Of a DNA stretch of 64,000 bases, positions 19,043-27,736 are shown piece after piece. Origin of the DNA: Acidimicrobiales bacterium (lineage in GTDB: Bacteria; Actinomycetota; Acidimicrobiia; Acidimicrobiales; RAAP-2); the NCBI GenBank assembly GCA_025362585.1, contig JANYFR010000021.1, positions 20,019-84,018 of the forward strand. The letters run 5' to 3'. The notes under the pieces were generated by a model. The model searched no databases. It saw only the letters and a program-made list of their open reading frames with translations, and was not told the DNA's origin. Made by a program: the position numbers and the translations under genes. Position 1 is the stretch's first letter. Each line of letters starts with the position of its first letter.

Positions 19043-20130
19043 CAGAGCGACGCTCGCACGCCAGAACGAAGTAGGGACTCGAAGCGATCGAAGAGGTAGC
19101 GCGCGTCGTGGGGGCCCGGGCCGGCCTCGGGGTGGTACTGCACCGAGAAGCAGCGATCCGAACTCGACGACAGACCCTCGATGACGCCGTCGTTCAGGTT
19201 CACGTGGCTCACGACACCCCTCGAGAGCGAATCGGGGGTCACGGCGTAGTTGTGGTTCTGCGCGGTAATCTCAATGCGCCCGGTGGCGAGGTCCTTCACG
19301 GGATGGTTAGAACCGTGGTGGCCGAAGGGCAGCTTGAAGGTCGTCGCGCCGAGGGCGCTCGCGAGCAGCTGATGGCCGAGGCAGATGCCGAAGATCGGCA
19401 CCGTGCCCACGAGTTCGGCAATGACTGACGTCGTTGCTCCGAGGGCCGCCGGATCGCCCGGTCCGTTCGAGAGGAACACCCCGTCAGGCTCGAGCGCACG
19501 GACCTCGTCCGCACTCGACGACGAGGGCACGACCGTGACTCGAAAGCGACTCGCCAGCAGGCGCACCATCGTGGCTTTGATGCCGAAGTCGTAGGCCACC
19601 ACGTGCAGGTCCCCGTCGCCGCGACGGTAGGCCTCGCGAGTCGACACCATGGTCACCAGATCGGTGCCGTCGGTCCCGAGGGCTCGACGGGCCCCGCTAC
19701 CTACCAGTGACTGCTCGGCGTGACCGAAGGCCCCGGGAAGGGCTCCGTGCGTTCGCAGGTGGCGCGTGAGGCGCCTCGTGTCAACACCGATCAGCGCCGC
19801 AACCCGGTGTCGGTGCAGGAAGGCTTCCAGCGACTCGACTGAGCGCCAATTGGATGGGAGATCCGACAGGTCGCGCACCACGATCCCACGACACCAGGGA
19901 CGAATCGCCTCCTCGTCGAGCGGGGTCACTCCGTAGTTGCCAACGTGGGGATAGGTGAAGACCACCACCTGGCCGGCGTAGCTCGGATCAGTGATCACCT
20001 CTTGATAACCGCTCAACGCGGTATTGAAGACGAACTCGCCCGTCGTGACGCCGTCGTCGGGGAGATGACCGGCGGCGTAACCCTCGAACGTCGTGCCGTC
20101 GGCGAGGACCAGGGTGGCCGGCGGGCGCAT
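19042..20130 (-). CDS. carA: Carbamoyl-phosphate synthase small (glutaminase) subunit
   Basis: Class I glutamine amidotransferase feeding ammonia to CarB. It has 362 residues from ATG at 20130; a GTG one codon earlier is equally in frame, but the ATG gives the TGATG overlap with pyrC. The N-terminal domain ([33 protein letters not shown]) is followed by the amidotransferase triad region: nucleophile Cys in [11 protein letters not shown] and His/Glu in [13 protein letters not shown]. Confidence 0.96.
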   Translation of the reverse strand: MRPPATLVLADGTTFEGYAAGHLPDDGVTTGEFVFNTALSGYQEVITDPSYAGQVVVFTYPHVGNYGVTPLDEEAIRPWCRGIVVRDLSDLPSNWRSVESLEAFLHRHRVAALIGVDTRRLTRHLRTHGALPGAFGHAEQSLVGSGARRALGTDGTDLVTMVSTREAYRRGDGDLHVVAYDFGIKATMVRLLASRFRVTVVPSSSSADEVRALEPDGVFLSNGPGDPAALGATTSVIAELVGTVPIFGICLGHQLLASALGATTFKLPFGHHGSNHPVKDLATGRIEITAQNHNYAVTPDSLSRGVVSHVNLNDGVIEGLSSSSDRCFSVQYHPEAGPGPHDARYLFDRFESLLRSGVRASL

Positions 20131-21440
20131 CACGTCAGGACCCCGTCATCGACGACCAGTCGACCCTTCGCGATTGTGGCGCGAACTCGACCGCGCAGCG
20201 TTCGTCCTTCGTAGGGGGTGTTGGTCGCTCGGCTCGCGAGCTGGTGGCGGTCAACGACCCAGGTCACGCCGGGGTCGAAGACCACGAGGTTGGCATCCTC
20301 GCCCGCCGCGACAGCGCCACCGTGACCCGTGTGGCGAATCCGGACGTCGTCGTGACGCAGTTGGGCAATTCGCGCCGGACCGCGACTGAGGACCTCGAAG
20401 AAGCGCTGCGCGCTGGCGTCGGTCGCACCGAGCGCCTCAAAGACCAGCGACGCGGCGTGCTCGAGTCCGAGCATCCCTGCGGCCGCTTCGTCAAACGGGA
20501 GATCCTTCTGTTCGGGAGCGTGCGGCGCGTGGTCGGTGGCGACGGCGTCGACGTCGCCCGCCACCAGTGCCGTCCGGAGGGCCACGACGTCGGCGCTGGT
20601 TCGAAGTGGTGGATGGACCTTGAACTGCGGGTCGAACGACGCGCAGGCCCCCTCGTCCAGGGTGAGGTGGTGAGGCGCGACTTCGCACGTGACCGCCAAA
20701 CCCGCGCGACGGGCCGCCACGACCAGCGCGACTGAACGGGCCGTCGAGAGGTGTAGGAAATGCATCGAGCCCCCCGTCAAGGCGACCAGTTCGAGGTCGC
20801 GCAGCACCATCAGTTCCTCGGCGAGCGCGGGCCGTCCGACCAGGCCCAGCCGACTACTCAACGGGCCCTCGTTCATCGAGCCCCCGTCGGCGAGACGCTC
20901 ATCCTCCGCGTGCTGGGCCAAGCGCACGCCGAGGGGCCTGGCGTAGGTGAGGGCGCGGCGCATCAGCGACGGGTCCTGCACGCCGACGCCGTCGTCGGTG
21001 AACAGACGCACGCCGACCGCCGCCATTTCGGCCATCGGGGCGAGGAGTTCACCCCGCCGACCCTGGGTGATCGCGCCAGCGACGCAGACGTCGAGGGGGG
21101 TGCGGGCGCCACGTTCCAGGACGTACGAAACCAGCGCCACAGTGTCGAGGGCCGGTTCGGTGTTGGGCATTGCCACGATCGCGGTGTAGCCGCCGAGGGC
21201 CGCGGCGCGCGCGCCACTCGCCACCGTCTCGGCCTCCTCGCGTCCCGGCTCGCGCAGGTGCGCGTGGAGGTCAACGAGCCCGGGACCGACCCAGCAGTCC
21301 CGGACGTCGAGTTCACGCGTGCCGTGCGGCGCCTCGATGCCCGGAGCCACTTCCACGATCTTCCCCTCGACCACGAGTACGTCGGTCACCTGCGCCGAAC
21401 CGTCGGCGACCACCAATCCCTGACGCAGCACGATGTTCAC
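20130..21440 (-). CDS. pyrC: Dihydroorotase
   Basis: Zn amidohydrolase cyclising carbamoyl aspartate to dihydroorotate. The 436-residue protein has the metal motif VDLHAHLREPGREEAETV, a Lys-free central region typical of the class, HFLHLSTARSVALV, CEVAPHHL and VDAVATDHAPHAPEQKDLPF. GTG at 21440 overlaps the TGA of pyrB (GTGA). Its neighbours complete de novo UMP synthesis apart from orotate phosphoribosyltransferase (pyrE), which is not in the window. Confidence 0.96.
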   Translation of the reverse strand: MNIVLRQGLVVADGSAQVTDVLVVEGKIVEVAPGIEAPHGTRELDVRDCWVGPGLVDLHAHLREPGREEAETVASGARAAALGGYTAIVAMPNTEPALDTVALVSYVLERGARTPLDVCVAGAITQGRRGELLAPMAEMAAVGVRLFTDDGVGVQDPSLMRRALTYARPLGVRLAQHAEDERLADGGSMNEGPLSSRLGLVGRPALAEELMVLRDLELVALTGGSMHFLHLSTARSVALVVAARRAGLAVTCEVAPHHLTLDEGACASFDPQFKVHPPLRTSADVVALRTALVAGDVDAVATDHAPHAPEQKDLPFDEAAAGMLGLEHAASLVFEALGATDASAQRFFEVLSRGPARIAQLRHDDVRIRHTGHGGAVAAGEDANLVVFDPGVTWVVDRHQLASRATNTPYEGRTLRGRVRATIAKGRLVVDDGVLT

Positions 21441-22423
21441 GACGCCCTCTCCTCGTCCGCGCCCGCGATGCTCAGATACAACACCGCCATGCGAACAGGG
21501 ACGCCATTCTCGACCTGACGCCCGATAACCGCGGCCGGCGAGTCCGCCACCAGCGAGTCGATCTCGACACCGCGATTCATCGGACCCGGGTGCATGATGA
21601 TGGCCTCGGGGCGTAATCGTCGCGCCCGACCGACGCTGAGCCCGTAGGTCGTGGTGAATTCACCAAGGGTCGGCACGAACGAACCACTGCCGCGCTCGCG
21701 CTGTAGGCGGAGCAGGGCCACCACGTCGGCCCACTCGATTGCCTCGTCGAAATCGGTCACGACCTCGACGGGCCACTGCTCGACGAACTCGGGCAGTAGC
21801 GTCGCGGGCGCCGCCACGCGGACGGCGGCGCCGAGGGCCACGTAGGCCGCAATATCGCTACGTGCGACCCGGCTGTGTCGAATGTCGCCCACGATTAGTA
21901 CGCGCAGGCCCGCGAAGAGCTCGGCGCCGGTCTCGGTCCCGACGACTCCTCGGCGCTCGGCGAGGCACTGGCGGATCGTAAAGGCGTCGAGCAGACCTTG
22001 GGTCGGATGCTGGTGCAGACCGTCCCCGCCGTTGATTACTCGCACGTGGGGAACGTACCGACTCACCTGGAGTGCGGCGCCGCTCGACCGGTGGCGCATG
22101 ACGACCGCGTCGATTCCCAGGGCGTCAACCGTGCCAATGGTGTCCCGCAGTGACTCACCCTTCTTCATGCTGCTCGACGCCACGGCCAGCGAGAGGACGT
22201 CGGCGCTCAGTCGCTTGGCGGCAGTTTCGAAACTGAGCCGGGTACGCGTCGACTCTTCGAAGAAGATCGAGGCGACCACCCGGCCCCGCAGCGCCGGCAC
22301 CTTCTTGATGGTTCGCCGATTGACCTCGACGAAGGCCTCGGCGGTGTCGAGGACTTCGACGATCGCGTCGCGCGTCAACTCGTCTAGGGAGAGGAGGTTC
22401 TGGCCGCGAATCGACGTGATCAC
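21437..22423 (-). CDS. pyrB: Aspartate carbamoyltransferase catalytic chain
   Basis: Joins carbamoyl phosphate and aspartate. The 328-residue protein has the carbamoyl phosphate motif FFEESTRTRLSFETAAKRL, HRSSGAALQVSRYV, GGDGLHQHPTQGLLDAFTIR and HPGPMNRGVEI. There is no pyrI regulatory chain, as expected when PyrR controls the operon. The start overlaps the pyrR stop by four bases. Confidence 0.97.
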   Translation of the reverse strand: MITSIRGQNLLSLDELTRDAIVEVLDTAEAFVEVNRRTIKKVPALRGRVVASIFFEESTRTRLSFETAAKRLSADVLSLAVASSSMKKGESLRDTIGTVDALGIDAVVMRHRSSGAALQVSRYVPHVRVINGGDGLHQHPTQGLLDAFTIRQCLAERRGVVGTETGAELFAGLRVLIVGDIRHSRVARSDIAAYVALGAAVRVAAPATLLPEFVEQWPVEVVTDFDEAIEWADVVALLRLQRERGSGSFVPTLGEFTTTYGLSVGRARRLRPEAIIMHPGPMNRGVEIDSLVADSPAAVIGRQVENGVPVRMAVLYLSIAGADEERAS

Positions 22424-22989
22424 GCTCTCCCCTTCGTCCCGATCCAGACGCCGGCGAGGGTCGCGACGATCGCCTCATCGAGTGACGTCGGCAAGTTCTT
22501 GCCCACGTAGTCCGGTCGAATCGGGAGTTCCCGGTGCCCCCGGTCGACGATCACCGCCAACTGCACCACGCGAGGACGACCCCAGTCGGTCAGGGCGTTC
22601 AGGGCCGCTCGGACGGTGCGACCGGTGAAGAGGACGTCGTCGACGATGACGACGGTTTGGTTGGTCAGGTCGTGGTCGATCCGCGTGGTGGCCGGGATGG
22701 GCGCCGGATTGCGCGCCAGGTCGTCACGGTAAAAGGCGACGTCGAGGGAGCCCCAGCGAACGGCCCGACCAGTGATCTCGGTGAGCCCGTCAGCCAAGCG
22801 ACGGGCGAAGTCGACCCCACCGGTCTGCAGTCCCACGACCACCACCTGATCGACGTCGCGAACGTGTTCAATGACCTCGTGCGCCATCCGTCGAAGGGCG
22901 CGCGCGACGTCGTCGGCACTCAGAAGTTGGGACCGCGGCACGAACGTGGGGTCGCGCAATCGAGCGTCGCGAAGACTGCTCACATCCAC
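22420..22989 (-). CDS. pyrR: Pyrimidine operon RNA-binding attenuator / uracil phosphoribosyltransferase
   Basis: PyrR senses UMP/UTP and binds pyr leader RNA; many also have UPRTase activity. The 189-residue protein carries the PRPP-binding loop VIVDDVLFTGRTVRAALNAL and an N-terminal RMAHEVIEHVRDVDQVVVVGLQTGGV. GTG at 22989 follows a GGGAGG site. It is the first gene of the operon, with a consensus PyrR-binding hairpin immediately upstream that probably gives autoregulation. Confidence 0.95.
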   Translation of the reverse strand: MDVSSLRDARLRDPTFVPRSQLLSADDVARALRRMAHEVIEHVRDVDQVVVVGLQTGGVDFARRLADGLTEITGRAVRWGSLDVAFYRDDLARNPAPIPATTRIDHDLTNQTVVIVDDVLFTGRTVRAALNALTDWGRPRVVQLAVIVDRGHRELPIRPDYVGKNLPTSLDEAIVATLAGVWIGTKGRA

Positions 22990-23007
22990 CGTGCCTCCCG
23001 TCGTTCG

Positions 23008-23021
23008 AGCCTCACGGGACT
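23008..23021 (-). promoter_or_regulatory. PyrR-binding RNA element in the pyr leader
   Basis: The minus-strand leader reads AGTCCCGTGAGGCT, fitting the PyrR site consensus ARUCCNGNGAGGYU at every position, flanked by CGAG/CTCG that closes the stem. It ends 18 bases before the pyrR GTG. Its TCCCGT can alternatively pair with ACGGGA, which contains the pyrR ribosome-binding site. The location points to control of translation initiation, as described for mycobacterial pyrR, not to a terminator switch. Confidence 0.8.
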
Positions 23022-23055
23022 CGCTTCACGACTGCAGTCCACGGTAGCAGAAGGG

Positions 23056-23073
23056 CCGTGCGTACTGGCACGG
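23056..23073 (-). terminator. Hairpin between ctaG-like gene and pyr leader
   Basis: Perfect six-base arms CCGTGC/GCACGG with a six-base loop, 25 bases beyond the ctaG-like stop and upstream of the PyrR site. It may end the oxidase-side transcript, or form part of the pyr leader if the pyr promoter lies further upstream. Confidence 0.45.
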
Positions 23074-23098
23074 TCCTACTGGCTCGACCCGTCGGGCT

Positions 23099-24016
23099 CT
23101 ACCCGGCCCCGCCTCTTTCGGACGACGGACGAAACGACTCGATCGCCGGCGCGGGACCACGGCCCATGATCCGATCGAAGGAGTCCGACAACGACACCTC
23201 ACTGTCGAGGGCCCGTCGGATGATCACGTAGATCGCGGGTAACGCCCAAAAGTCCCCGCAGACCCAGAGAATCGCCGCTCCGATCTGCTGGTCGGCGAAG
23301 GGTGAGAGGGTGACCCCGGCGACGTGCGCGTAGGCGTGGTACCAACTGACGTTGGTCAAGATGCTCATCGAGATCGCGAGGACTGTCATCACAACGTTCG
23401 TCGCCACAATTGCGCCGACCTGGAAGACGGGTCCGCGCGTCGGCCTCATCGGGTGCGAGGGAATGATCTGCAGCCAAAACAGCAGTCCGGTGACGATGAG
23501 ACTGGTGTGCATGAGCCAGATGTGCACGAGGGCGTTGCTCTCGGCGGTATCGAACCACGACGGCACGTGCCAGAGCAGCATCACGACGTTGAACGAGATC
23601 ACTGCCGTCCAGGGGTGTCGAATGAACCGGGCGAGGGCGCGCAGGCCACTGACGCGCGGACTGAGGCAGAAGAAGCGCCCCAGGGCCCGTCGCGACTTGA
23701 CCGGCAGTGCGAACATGAGGGGAATCCACGGCGCCCCGGCGACGATGAGCATCGGGGCGAAGAACCCCAGCAGGACGTGATCGAGCATGTGCACGTAGAA
23801 GTATCTCGATGACCAGTAGTCGACCGGCGACACGATGGCGATGACCAGCACGACGAGGCCCGCGTACAAGAGCAGCGCGCGGTACCGACGCCGACGGGTG
23901 CGCGACGCCACTGAATGACCGCGGAGCCGGGCGAGGCCCACCTCGTGCGCAACGACCGTCACGGCGACGCCGAGCAACACCGGGTCGAAGGACCAGTGGT
24001 GCCAGAGGGTGTTCAC
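23099..24016 (-). CDS. CtaG-like cytochrome c oxidase assembly membrane protein (copy 1)
   Basis: Multi-pass membrane protein of the Caa3_CtaG family, linked to CuB/oxidase assembly. In 305 residues about seven hydrophobic segments are visible. Family marks are HMLDHVLLGFFAPMLIVAGAPW, RHPWTAVISFNVVMLLWHVPSWFD, HIWLMHTSLIVTGLLFWLQII and ADQQIGAAILWVCGDFWALP. GTG at 24016 overlaps the stop of the upstream small membrane gene (GTGA). A second, more divergent copy lies at 26074-26889. Confidence 0.88.
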   Translation of the reverse strand: MNTLWHHWSFDPVLLGVAVTVVAHEVGLARLRGHSVASRTRRRRYRALLLYAGLVVLVIAIVSPVDYWSSRYFYVHMLDHVLLGFFAPMLIVAGAPWIPLMFALPVKSRRALGRFFCLSPRVSGLRALARFIRHPWTAVISFNVVMLLWHVPSWFDTAESNALVHIWLMHTSLIVTGLLFWLQIIPSHPMRPTRGPVFQVGAIVATNVVMTVLAISMSILTNVSWYHAYAHVAGVTLSPFADQQIGAAILWVCGDFWALPAIYVIIRRALDSEVSLSDSFDRIMGRGPAPAIESFRPSSERGGAG

Positions 24017-24387
24017 GACGATTCGCCGTCGTTCCTCGAGGTCTCCTGCGACATGCGCAGCTGGGCCTGGTGCAACTCCCAGGCGGCCAGCATCCCTTCG
24101 AACTCCGGAGCGATCGACGGTGGCGGGTCGTGGTGGCGTTGGTCACGGGGATGGATCACCTGCCACCACATGTAGACCGAGAAGATTCCGAGGAGGGGCC
24201 ACTCAAAGACGTAGGCCCAACTCAGCGCGTTACCACCGAGCGCTCGGCCGATCTCGAACCAGAACGCCACGGCGCAGAGCGCCAGGCCGACGGCCAGGGT
24301 CACGTGGGCCTTCCACGCCTCAGGTCGAGCGAGTCGTTGGCCCGAAACCTCGGACTGTTCGCCGGTGTCGACGTCGCCACTCCCCAC
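24013..24387 (-). CDS. Small membrane protein of the oxidase island, paralog of the 31500 gene
   Basis: No named family recognised. The 124 residues have two hydrophobic segments (about 28-47 and 56-76) around the motif FEIGRALGGNALSWAYVFEWPLLG, and a charged C-terminal tail. The protein at 31500-31865 carries the same motif, so the two are paralogs at opposite ends of the cytochrome oxidase region. The gene is coupled to ctaG copy 1. GTG start at 24387 with a TANNNT box six bases upstream. An accessory or assembly role in the oxidase is inferred from context only. Confidence 0.8.
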   Translation of the reverse strand: MGSGDVDTGEQSEVSGQRLARPEAWKAHVTLAVGLALCAVAFWFEIGRALGGNALSWAYVFEWPLLGIFSVYMWWQVIHPRDQRHHDPPPSIAPEFEGMLAAWELHQAQLRMSQETSRNDGESS

Positions 24388-24393
24388 GAGTTC

Positions 24394-24399
24394 ACCCTA
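24394..24399 (-). promoter_or_regulatory. -10 box for leaderless small-membrane-protein/ctaG transcript
   Basis: Minus-strand TAGGGT, six bases (GAACTC), then GTG at 24387. This is the TANNNT-N6-start pattern. It lies in the 87-base divergent gap shared with the SCO gene. Confidence 0.5.
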
Positions 24400-24474
24400 C
24401 AACCGGCCTGCGCCTCGAGGTCTGAGGTGGGACCGTCGGTAGAGTGGTCGAGACCTGGTGATCATTGAGACGAC

Positions 24475-25338
24475 GTGACGAGCAACACTCCCGAGAACTC
24501 CGACGCGCACTCGTCGCTGAGTGAGCGACAGCGCGCGGTGGCCTTCGCCCAAGCCAACGCGCCGGTGGGCGCCGACGGACTGGCACGGGTGGGACGCCCG
24601 CCGATTCCCGCCAAGTTCGTCGTGACGGTCGCGATTGTCTTCGTCGTGCTCGGCCTCGGCGGTGTCGTCATCGAGCACTTCTTTGGGGGAATCGGCACGA
24701 CCAGGGCGACTTCGACGATCGTCACCCTTCCACCCTCCACCAATCGCGCCGGTCCCGCGCTGGATGGCCCGACCCGGGCGTTCATGGGAATGAAGGAGAT
24801 TGCCTCGGCGACCGCGGCGCCGTTCGTGTTGCTCGACCAGTCGGGGCGGCCGTGGAGTCTGGCCGCTCAGCGAGGGAAGGTCGTGGTGCTCACCTTCTTC
24901 AACGCCGCCTGCAACGACGTCTGTCCCGTCGAGGGGGCGGAGATCCGCCGAGCGCGAACAGCGCTTGGCGCCACGGCCGACCGCGTCGAGTTCGCCGTGG
25001 TCAACTCCGATCCGAAGCACCTCACCCCGTCCCGGTCTCCCGCTGCACTCACGGTGCCCGGTCTCGAGCGCGCGACGACGGTGCACTTCCTCACCGGTTC
25101 GCTGCACCAGTTGAATGCCATCTGGATCGCCTACGGAGTCCGGGTGCGCGTCGGCGCCCTCGCGAATCAAGTGGCGCACAACGACGTGATGTACTTCATT
25201 TCGCCCGACGGGCGGCTTCGCTCCCTCGTCGTGCCGTTCGCTCGAGTCGACGACGCGGGCCGCTTTCATCTCTCGCCCTCCGAGGTGGGACGATTCGCGC
25301 AAGGCGTGGCCGCCGAAGCCATTAGTCTTGCCGGGTGA
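24475..25338 (+). CDS. SCO1/SenC-family copper chaperone, membrane anchored
   Basis: Delivers copper to, or reduces, the CuA site of cytochrome oxidase. The 287-residue protein has a cytoplasmic N-terminus, one TM segment (about 48-68) and an extracytoplasmic thioredoxin fold. The SCO Cys pair is C146/C150 in FFNAACNDVCP (CxxxCP), and the distal copper His is H235 in AHNDVMYFISPDG. GTG start at 24475. It is divergent from the ctaG-like operon and coupled to the next gene by a GTGA overlap. Confidence 0.88.
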   Translation: MTSNTPENSDAHSSLSERQRAVAFAQANAPVGADGLARVGRPPIPAKFVVTVAIVFVVLGLGGVVIEHFFGGIGTTRATSTIVTLPPSTNRAGPALDGPTRAFMGMKEIASATAAPFVLLDQSGRPWSLAAQRGKVVVLTFFNAACNDVCPVEGAEIRRARTALGATADRVEFAVVNSDPKHLTPSRSPAALTVPGLERATTVHFLTGSLHQLNAIWIAYGVRVRVGALANQVAHNDVMYFISPDGRLRSLVVPFARVDDAGRFHLSPSEVGRFAQGVAAEAISLAG

Positions 25339-26012
25339 TCAACGGCCAACCGACCCTTGAGGAACCTCGTTTCGACCCCGGGTCCATGGCGACGTCGTCG
25401 CTCAGTACCCAGCGTTCCTCCTGGTACCGGCGACCGTGGGTACTCCTCAGCGCGGCGCTAATTGTCATCGTGGCCGTCTCCATCGTCTCGGACCTACCGC
25501 ACCCAATTTCGGCCGTCGAGGATGCTGCGGCCCAGAACGCGTCGTTGAAGCAGATCAATCACGACCTCGCGCCGTGCGCGTACGCGGTCGATGAGGCCTT
25601 TCGCTTCTACCGTCAGGACGTCGCTGGTCAACTGACGCCGGGCAAGATGAAGGTCGTCAACCTCTACTTGACCAACGACCAGACAGTCTGCTCATTCGCC
25701 AGTTCGGGAATGTCCGATCTGACGAACAATCTGCAAGTCCTCGACACCAGTGGTGGCAAGTACATTGACAAACTGCTTCTCGTGATCGTGACCTGGATGG
25801 ACTCCAGCGCCAACGGTGCGATTTTTGATATTCAGCATCTCATTGCCCATCCGCACGATCCCAAACTATTGGCCGATCTCACCAAGCGCGAAAGGTTCCT
25901 CGAGGTCGACCGTCAGCGCGCCTTCGCCGACCTTGCCACGGCCCGCTCACTCGTCGGTGCCCCGCTCAACAACATCAACGTTCCCGCGATGGGCGTGCTG
26001 CCCGGAACTTGA
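25335..26012 (+). CDS. Membrane-anchored exported protein of unknown function, coupled to SCO gene
   Basis: I do not recognise a family. The 225-residue protein has a single TM segment (about 36-52) and a mostly helical extracytoplasmic region with two Cys (C81, C119) that could form a disulfide. GTG at 25335 overlaps the stop of the SCO gene (GTGA); a Met at codon 18 is an alternative start. Co-translation with a copper chaperone inside an oxidase cluster suggests a role in respiratory assembly, but no motif proves it. Confidence 0.8.
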   Translation: MINGQPTLEEPRFDPGSMATSSLSTQRSSWYRRPWVLLSAALIVIVAVSIVSDLPHPISAVEDAAAQNASLKQINHDLAPCAYAVDEAFRFYRQDVAGQLTPGKMKVVNLYLTNDQTVCSFASSGMSDLTNNLQVLDTSGGKYIDKLLLVIVTWMDSSANGAIFDIQHLIAHPHDPKLLADLTKRERFLEVDRQRAFADLATARSLVGAPLNNINVPAMGVLPGT

Positions 26013-26046
26013 CGGGGTCTCCGGTGGCTAACGAGGTCGGTGGCGC

Positions 26047-26064
26047 GGGGACGGTGCGTTCCCC
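26047..26064. terminator. Weak hairpin between convergent genes
   Basis: GGGGA/TCCCC arms with an eight-base loop lie between the stops of the exported protein (plus) and the ctaG-like gene (minus). The stem is short and there is no T-tract; it is the only structure visible in this 61-base gap. Confidence 0.3.
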
Positions 26065-26073
26065 ACCATCCAC

Positions 26074-26889
26074 CTAGTCCGTGCCAAAGAATCCCCTCGT
26101 GCGCTCTTCGCGAATGAGCCGGCCGAGCTCTTCGTTGGGATCCTCCTCGGACTGCAGCCAGTAGACGAGATTCCAAAAGACGATTGGCACAAAAACGACG
26201 GCCGAGATGAGCCAAATGAGACCGGCGCTCAACTGTTGGTCCGCCGCGAGTGACAGACCGCGACCGGCCGCGTGGTGAAAGGCGGTGTACCACGAATTGT
26301 GCGACATGGCGTCGAGGTACGCCACCACCCAGGCCGTCCACATCACCCCCGTCGCCAGACCAATGCGATACGGTCGCGACGCTCCCGGGGCGAGCGGCGG
26401 AGACTCGACGAGATCGGTGAACAGCCAAGCTCCGCCGGTGACCAGGGTCAGGGCCTCGACGGACACGGCCCACGGATGATGAACCAAGAAGTCAACAACG
26501 GGTGCGACGCGCCAGAAGATCACCAACGCGGCGAAGGCCAGAGCCGCGGCCACCGCCCTTTGCTGATGCGACGCCGTCGAACGCGAGAGCGTCCACCGAT
26601 CCACGGGGCGCACTGTGCCGACGGGCCGGCGCACGCCGTCAGGGTCGAGGTCGGGCGTGTCGCTCGACGCCAGTCCGAGACGGCGCCATGGCGCACCGCA
26701 CACCAATAGGGGCCCCACGACAAAGGCCAAGACGCTGAACTGGACCGCCTGCACAAACTCGTAGCGAGCGGCCCACGACGCGACCGGCGGTACGAGAACG
26801 ACGATCCCGAGCAGTGGCGCGAGCACCGCGAGCGTCAGGCGAAACGGCGCAACCCATTCTCGAGGGCGAGGACGAACCTCGCCGTTCAC
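26074..26889 (-). CDS. CtaG-like cytochrome oxidase assembly membrane protein (copy 2)
   Basis: The 271-residue multi-pass membrane protein is related to the gene at 23099: VGPLLVCGAPW, HHPWAVSVEALTLVTGGAWLFTDLVESPPL, WYTAFHHAAG and LAADQQLSAGLIWLISAVVFVPIVF. The two copies differ greatly, suggesting old duplication and separate roles. GTG at 26889 overlaps the stop of the 39-residue membrane peptide (GTGA). It ends the oxidase operon ctaC-ctaD-ctaE-peptide-ctaG2. Confidence 0.83.
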   Translation of the reverse strand: MNGEVRPRPREWVAPFRLTLAVLAPLLGIVVLVPPVASWAARYEFVQAVQFSVLAFVVGPLLVCGAPWRRLGLASSDTPDLDPDGVRRPVGTVRPVDRWTLSRSTASHQQRAVAAALAFAALVIFWRVAPVVDFLVHHPWAVSVEALTLVTGGAWLFTDLVESPPLAPGASRPYRIGLATGVMWTAWVVAYLDAMSHNSWYTAFHHAAGRGLSLAADQQLSAGLIWLISAVVFVPIVFWNLVYWLQSEEDPNEELGRLIREERTRGFFGTD

Positions 26890-27005
26890 TCGGAGTGATG
26901 ACGCTGGAAGAAGCCCCAGAGACAGACGACCACGAGCACGCCGAGCAGCACAACCATCGACTGCACTTGGGGTCCAATGTAGTTATCAACGGCTTGCATC
27001 ATCAT
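26886..27005 (-). CDS. 39-residue single-pass membrane peptide in the oxidase operon
   Basis: Small gene between ctaE and ctaG copy 2. It begins with three consecutive ATG codons (27005, 27002, 26999) behind a GTGAGGTG ribosome-binding site; the exact start among them is unclear, giving 37-39 residues. A short head (QAVDNYIGPQVQS) precedes one hydrophobic helix (MVVLLGVLVVVCLWGFF) and a QRHHSE tail. Its TGA overlaps the GTG of ctaG copy 2, so it is translationally integrated in the operon. A small structural oxidase subunit of CcoQ or subunit-IV type is a reasonable guess, but no homology is claimed. Confidence 0.8.
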   Translation of the reverse strand: MMMQAVDNYIGPQVQSMVVLLGVLVVVCLWGFFQRHHSE

Positions 27006-27059
27006 CACCTCACCATTCTAGATTTCGTGTGCCGCTCAATTCAACGAGTTCGTTCGCAC

Positions 27060-27716
27060 TCACATTACGTAGAACATCGCTGACAGCAACGTGCCACTGA
27101 CGGCCAGAAAGCCCCAGAAGTACGCCATCGATGCCACCCCGGCCCGGAACTGACGGGCGGTCGGCGCCGTCGAAAGCTCGGGCTTGTCGCCGCCGAGCTC
27201 ACGGCGCATCCGCAGCGACCTCGCCAGAGTGGTCTCGAGCCAGTAGGTGCCGATGACGAGACTCATAATATTAATGACGGCGAAGCCGATGAAGGTCGAC
27301 GTGTAGCCACTGGCGCCAGGAAAAAAGCCCAGCTTCGTCAACTGCCAGCACTGCACGATCAGACCCACCACGCCCGAGAGCACGCCCGTCCAGCCCGCCA
27401 CCTGGAAGTCCGTAACGTCACCCTTGCGCAAACGGCGCTGTCCGACGTTCGCGAGCAGCGCCGTCGCCACCGTGAACAGGTACACCGCCACGCCGTACGC
27501 GATCGGAGCGTGCTGGCCGTGAGGACGCCAGAGCATTCCGTTGTTACTCGAGCGCAAGTAGAAGTACGAAAACACGAGTGACGCGATGAGAAAGGTGTAC
27601 ATACCAATGAACAGGCGTCCGCCCGACCAGATCGAACCGATCTGGGCTCGCAGTTCAAACTCGCGCTCTTCGGGGCTCTCACGGGGTCCCGTGAGCTTGT
27701 TGTAGGTGTCAGCCAT
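27060..27716 (-). CDS. ctaE: Cytochrome c oxidase subunit III
   Basis: Heme-copper oxidase subunit III, 218 residues from ATG at 27716; a GTGGAGAAGAG ribosome-binding site just ahead favours this over an in-frame GTG at 27737. Five or more TM helices are visible, with GRLFIGMYTFLIASLVFSYFYLR, QCWQLTKLGFFPGASGYTSTFIGFAVINIMSLVIGTYWLE and a final YFWGFLAVSGTLLSAMFYV. Downstream of ctaD by 20 bases. Confidence 0.92.
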   Translation of the reverse strand: MADTYNKLTGPRESPEEREFELRAQIGSIWSGGRLFIGMYTFLIASLVFSYFYLRSSNNGMLWRPHGQHAPIAYGVAVYLFTVATALLANVGQRRLRKGDVTDFQVAGWTGVLSGVVGLIVQCWQLTKLGFFPGASGYTSTFIGFAVINIMSLVIGTYWLETTLARSLRMRRELGGDKPELSTAPTARQFRAGVASMAYFWGFLAVSGTLLSAMFYVM

Positions 27717-27736
27717 GCGCTCTTCTCCACTCACCA

